In this document: in pieces, positions 61,270 through 64,000 of the stretch
How positions within the stretch are numbered: the stretch's first letter is position 1
How the letters are laid out: every line of letters starts with the position of its first letter
Source: JAYOEY01 sp038120295
Lineage (GTDB): Bacteria > Pseudomonadota > Alphaproteobacteria > MPNO01 > UBA2964
NCBI GenBank assembly: GCA_038120295.1
Contig: JAYOLL010000007.1
Span: 62,001 to 126,000 of the forward strand
DNA length: 64,000 bases
Reading direction: 5' to 3'
Notes under the pieces: model-generated
What the model was told of the DNA's origin: nothing
Databases searched by the model: none
What the model saw: the letters and a program-made list of their open reading frames with translations, nothing else
Position numbers and translations under genes: made by a program

Positions 61270-61989
61270 ATGAAATACGGTCTGACCAGATCCGCGTTCG
61301 GCGCAATTGCCAGCCTCATGATAGGCCTTGGTACGATGCACATGGGCACCGCGCATGGCGCTGTCATCGAATTCTCGGATACCGAGTTCCAGAACGGCGA
61401 CTGGTCGGGTGTCGAAGTCCGGGACACGACGCCCAACAATTCGTTCGTGTTCAACGCGGGACAGCAGCTCGCCGGCGGAAATCCGGGCGCCTACCGACGG
61501 GTCACGAACGAACTCGGCACCAACACCGCGTCCCTTATTACATCCGGACATATATTCGCCGGCGGAACGTTCGACCCAGGCGAAGACGGGCACTTTGTCT
61601 CTTTCGACATTACCCTGGATGGAATCAGCATCGGCGCAGCGGCCGGTGCGATGGCCTAAGGGCTGCTCCTGGAACAGGGCGGAAATTTTTACACGAGAAG
61701 CCTTGGGCAGGTGCTGAATGGCGGGGTGTGGCAGTCCCTGAGCGCGACAGGGATCGTCGAGAGCGACTTTTTCTCCGAGACAGGCGGAACGCTGGACCTT
61801 TCCGATTCCGGCAGCGTCATCTCGGTCGGTTTTTTCGTCGCGAATGGCACGTTCGGCACGCCGTCGATCAACGAGGGCGGCGTCGATAACTGGAATTTGA
61901 AGATCAACCTGCCTGAACCGGGCGGCCTCGGACTGGTCATTGCCGGGCTCGTCGCACTTCTTGGAACCAACCGGTTTCAGCGCCGATAA
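61270..61989 (+). pseudogene. PEP-CTERM sorted exported protein with in-frame ochre codon
   Basis: A 240-codon frame encoding an exported protein: signal peptide (FGAIASLMIGLGTMHMGTAHG), a beta-rich body, then a PEP-CTERM sorting tag at the C-terminus: NLPEPGGLGLVIAGLVALLG and a basic end RFQRR. Such tags are processed by exosortase EpsH/XrtA, usually in EPS-producing bacteria. Codon 130 is TAA (61657-61659). Both sides are in the same frame and read as one domain (AAAGAMA before, GLLLEQGGNFYTRSLGQ after), so a sense codon, perhaps Tyr, was probably lost. The truncated product would lack the sorting tag. No exosortase gene is in the window. Confidence 0.8.
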
Positions 61990-62117
61990 CAGGATTTTAA
62001 GACCCGGAATGCCCTGAATGAAGCCCTGATATCCCCCGATTCCGCTAAAAATAGTGGTTTACAGGTCAGAATTCCCTGCTTTACGGAAATTACCGACAGA
62101 AAATCGGATTTTCTGCC

Positions 62118-63113
62118 TTAAATTCCCTTTTTTCTGGCCAGATCAGCCAGGGACGTCTCGGGTCGGGCCCCGTAATGCTGGATCACTTCGGCGGCGGCAA
62201 TGCCGCCCAGGCGCGCGCAGTCGGCCAGTTCACGGCCGCTTGTCAGGCCGTAGAGCACGCCCGCAGCATAAAGGTCGCCCGCGCCGGTCGTATCGACCAC
62301 CTTTTCGACCGGCTCCGCCGGAACTTCGTATTCCTCCGCTGCATCGAGTATGACCGACCCCTTGGCCCCACGCGTCAGCGCCGCGATCCGGCAATGGCCC
62401 CGGGTCAGTTCCAGCGCGCGCTCGAACGAATCGACCTCGAACAGCGAGAGGATTTCATCCTCATTGGCGAACAGAATATCGACATGGCCGGAAATCAGGT
62501 GCAGAAACTCTGCCCGATGACGGTCCACGCAGAACGCATCCGACAGCGACAGCGCGACCTGACGGCCCGCCGCATGCGCCGCCTCGGCGGCATGGACAAA
62601 AGCCTTTTTCGCTTCGGGCGGGTCGAACAGATAGCCCTCCAGATAGGTGATCTGCGCCGCCTGCACCGCGTCGACATCGATATCGTCGGGGCCGAGTTCG
62701 ACCGAAACGCCGAGGCAGGTCTGCATGGTGCGCTCCGCGTCAGGGGTAACGAAAATCAGGCAGCGCGCGGTCGGCTCGCCCGCGCCCTCGGCCGCCGGTG
62801 TGCGGTAATCGACGCCAATGGCGCTGATATCGTGGCGGAATACCTCGCCGAGCGTATCGTTCCGGACCTTGCCGATATAGGCGCCCTTGCCGCCGAGCGA
62901 AGCGATCCCGGCCAGCGTGTTGGCGGCGGATCCGCCGGAGACCTCCACCGCGGGCCCCATCGCATCGTAAAGCGCAGTGCCGCGCGCCCCGTCGATCAGC
63001 GTCATCACGCCCTTGTCGAGCCCATGCTCGGCCAGAAACGCATCTTCCGCGGGAGACAACACGTCAACAATTGCATTGCCGACACCGATTACATCGTAGC
63101 GCGCATCCGCCAT
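62118..63113 (-). CDS. Adenosine kinase (PfkB family)
   Basis: A 331-residue sugar/nucleoside kinase. The PfkB signatures SGGSAANTLAGIASLGGKGA and the catalytic DTTGAGDLYAAGVLYGL, with the anion-hole Gly-Ala-Gly-Asp, are intact. The N-terminal YDVIGVGNAIVDVL and the MTLIDGARG segment match alphaproteobacterial proteins annotated adenosine kinase. It phosphorylates adenosine (or a related nucleoside) to AMP in purine salvage. It is convergent with the PEP-CTERM gene. Confidence 0.88.
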   Translation of the reverse strand: MADARYDVIGVGNAIVDVLSPAEDAFLAEHGLDKGVMTLIDGARGTALYDAMGPAVEVSGGSAANTLAGIASLGGKGAYIGKVRNDTLGEVFRHDISAIGVDYRTPAAEGAGEPTARCLIFVTPDAERTMQTCLGVSVELGPDDIDVDAVQAAQITYLEGYLFDPPEAKKAFVHAAEAAHAAGRQVALSLSDAFCVDRHRAEFLHLISGHVDILFANEDEILSLFEVDSFERALELTRGHCRIAALTRGAKGSVILDAAEEYEVPAEPVEKVVDTTGAGDLYAAGVLYGLTSGRELADCARLGGIAAAEVIQHYGARPETSLADLARKKGI

Positions 63114-63241
63114 TTTCCGTCCTTACTCTTGCTCTTCCGGTTCACTCGATAAAGCCGCGCAGTATAACGATGCGCCGCAGCTTGACCAGAGTGAGCCCTA
63201 AAACATCGCAATCCGCTGGCGCGCGCCCTATATTCCGGAAC

Positions 63242-63919
63242 ATGTTCTCGGCGTTCTTCAAAGCGGTCGGCCAGGTTTCCGACCCCGCCTTTCAACGCGT
63301 CATCTGGCGGTCGCTCGGATGGAGCCTGCTGCTTTTCGGATTCCTGCTGGCGCTCGGCTGGTGGGTCATCATGTCCACCCAGATGTTCGGTACCGGATGG
63401 CTCGAATGGGCTGCTGACGTGCTGGGCTGGATCGCGGTCGCCATCGCCGCGATCCTGCTTTTCCCGGGCGCGGTTGTGATCGTAATCTCTTTCCTGCTGG
63501 AAGATATCGCCCAGGCGGTCGAGGCAAAGCATTATCCGGGCCTTCCGCCGCCACGGGATGTAAGGCTTTCGGAAACGGTCTGGACAGCGCTGACCTTCGG
63601 GGCGATTGCGCTGGCGCTCAACCTGTTTCTCCTGCCCCTCTATTTCTTTCCGGTGTTGAATGTTTTTGTTTTCGGCGCCGTCAACGGCTATCTTCTGGGC
63701 CGCGAATATTTTGAGCTGGTGGCGAGCCGGCGGCTCGAACCGGAGGCGGTCAAGACAATGCGCCGCCGCTATCGGGGCAGGATCTGGGGCGCGGGAGTCC
63801 TTGTCGCCGGGATGCTCAGCATCCCAATCGTCAACTGGTTCCTGCCGGTGGTTGCGGCAGCGATGATGCTTCACCTGTTCGAGAAGCTGCGCCAGGGCGA
63901 TGCTCTGGCGGGACGCTGA
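63242..63919 (+). CDS. EI24/CysZ-like membrane protein
   Basis: A 225-residue membrane protein with four helical stretches (about 20-50, 60-95, 125-160, 190-215). RVIWRSLGWSLLLFGFLLALGWW, FPVLNVFVFGAVNGYLLGREYFELVASRR and the C-terminal PVVAAAMMLHLFEKL are typical of EI24-domain proteins. CysZ members import sulfate; for this shorter alphaproteobacterial group the function is not established. Start at ATG 63242, which directly precedes FSAFFKAVGQ. Confidence 0.85.
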   Translation: MFSAFFKAVGQVSDPAFQRVIWRSLGWSLLLFGFLLALGWWVIMSTQMFGTGWLEWAADVLGWIAVAIAAILLFPGAVVIVISFLLEDIAQAVEAKHYPGLPPPRDVRLSETVWTALTFGAIALALNLFLLPLYFFPVLNVFVFGAVNGYLLGREYFELVASRRLEPEAVKTMRRRYRGRIWGAGVLVAGMLSIPIVNWFLPVVAAAMMLHLFEKLRQGDALAGR

Positions 63920-63957
63920 CGGCACAACGGAACGGTATAGCAACGGGGATTGCAGGC

Positions 63958-64000
63958 ATGTTTACCAGGAAACCGGAAGACGGAAGCGGCAGCCAGGGCG
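63958..64000 (+). CDS. Start of an unidentified gene, cut by window end
   Basis: An ATG 38 bases after the EI24-like gene opens a frame of 14 codons (MFTRKPEDGSGSQG) that continues past the window. Too short to classify. Confidence 0.35.
   Translation, partial: MFTRKPEDGSGSQG

Overview
The window is about 64 kb of a GC-rich chromosome from an alphaproteobacterium, probably Rhodospirillales-like. Supporting signs are the conserved order miaB-phoH-ybeY-corC-lnt-praR-metK-trmB followed by rimP-nusA-ylxR-infB-rbfA-truB-rpsO-pnp, an olsBA ornithine-lipid pair, a PF09608/TauE pair, and an RpoH promoter with a ROSE-type thermometer in front of hsp20. Two runs of exactly 100 N (12751-12850 and 14544-14643) are scaffold gaps, so this is a draft assembly. 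I found no tRNA, rRNA, CRISPR array, prophage or insertion sequence.

Region 1 (1-20.6 kb, all minus strand) is the core: a GDPD fragment, then the translation and RNA-decay operon (pnp back to rimP), preceded by a promoter-leader-terminator arrangement that looks like an attenuator. Then come trmB (apparent CTG start), metK, a PraR-like regulator whose upstream region holds an 11-bp tandem array interrupted by a gap, lnt, corC, ybeY, phoH, miaB and olsBA.

Region 2 (20.6-37.4 kb) is mixed: a TusA-like protein, rimI-tsaB, VanX-type dipeptidase, a secreted polysaccharide deacetylase, a Bax-like glucosaminidase, a stress/TauE cluster, trpS, murJ, a response regulator and an FAH-family enzyme. 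A CRP-site-controlled metallo-hydrolase sits in front of a class III cyclase whose catalytic domain is cut short.

Region 3 (37.4-53.3 kb) is accessory. Ten minus-strand genes, mostly overlapping by a few bases, join four glycosyltransferases, a phosphatase and a membrane protein to a complete oligopeptide-type ABC importer. Divergent from them is a plus-strand group: an odd 882-residue ABC protein with a partly triplicated, degenerate nucleotide-binding domain, a cyclic-nucleotide-binding protein and a glutathione transferase. This is the most unusual locus here.

Region 4 (53.3-64 kb) holds a lysE gene with an in-frame amber codon, hsp20 with its heat-shock control, xthA, a glutamine-amidotransferase-like hydrolase, lolA, ftsK, an aminotransferase, a PEP-CTERM gene with an in-frame ochre codon, adenosine kinase and an EI24-like membrane protein. 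Short tandem duplications (11-20 bp) recur in intergenic DNA, several touching stop codons.
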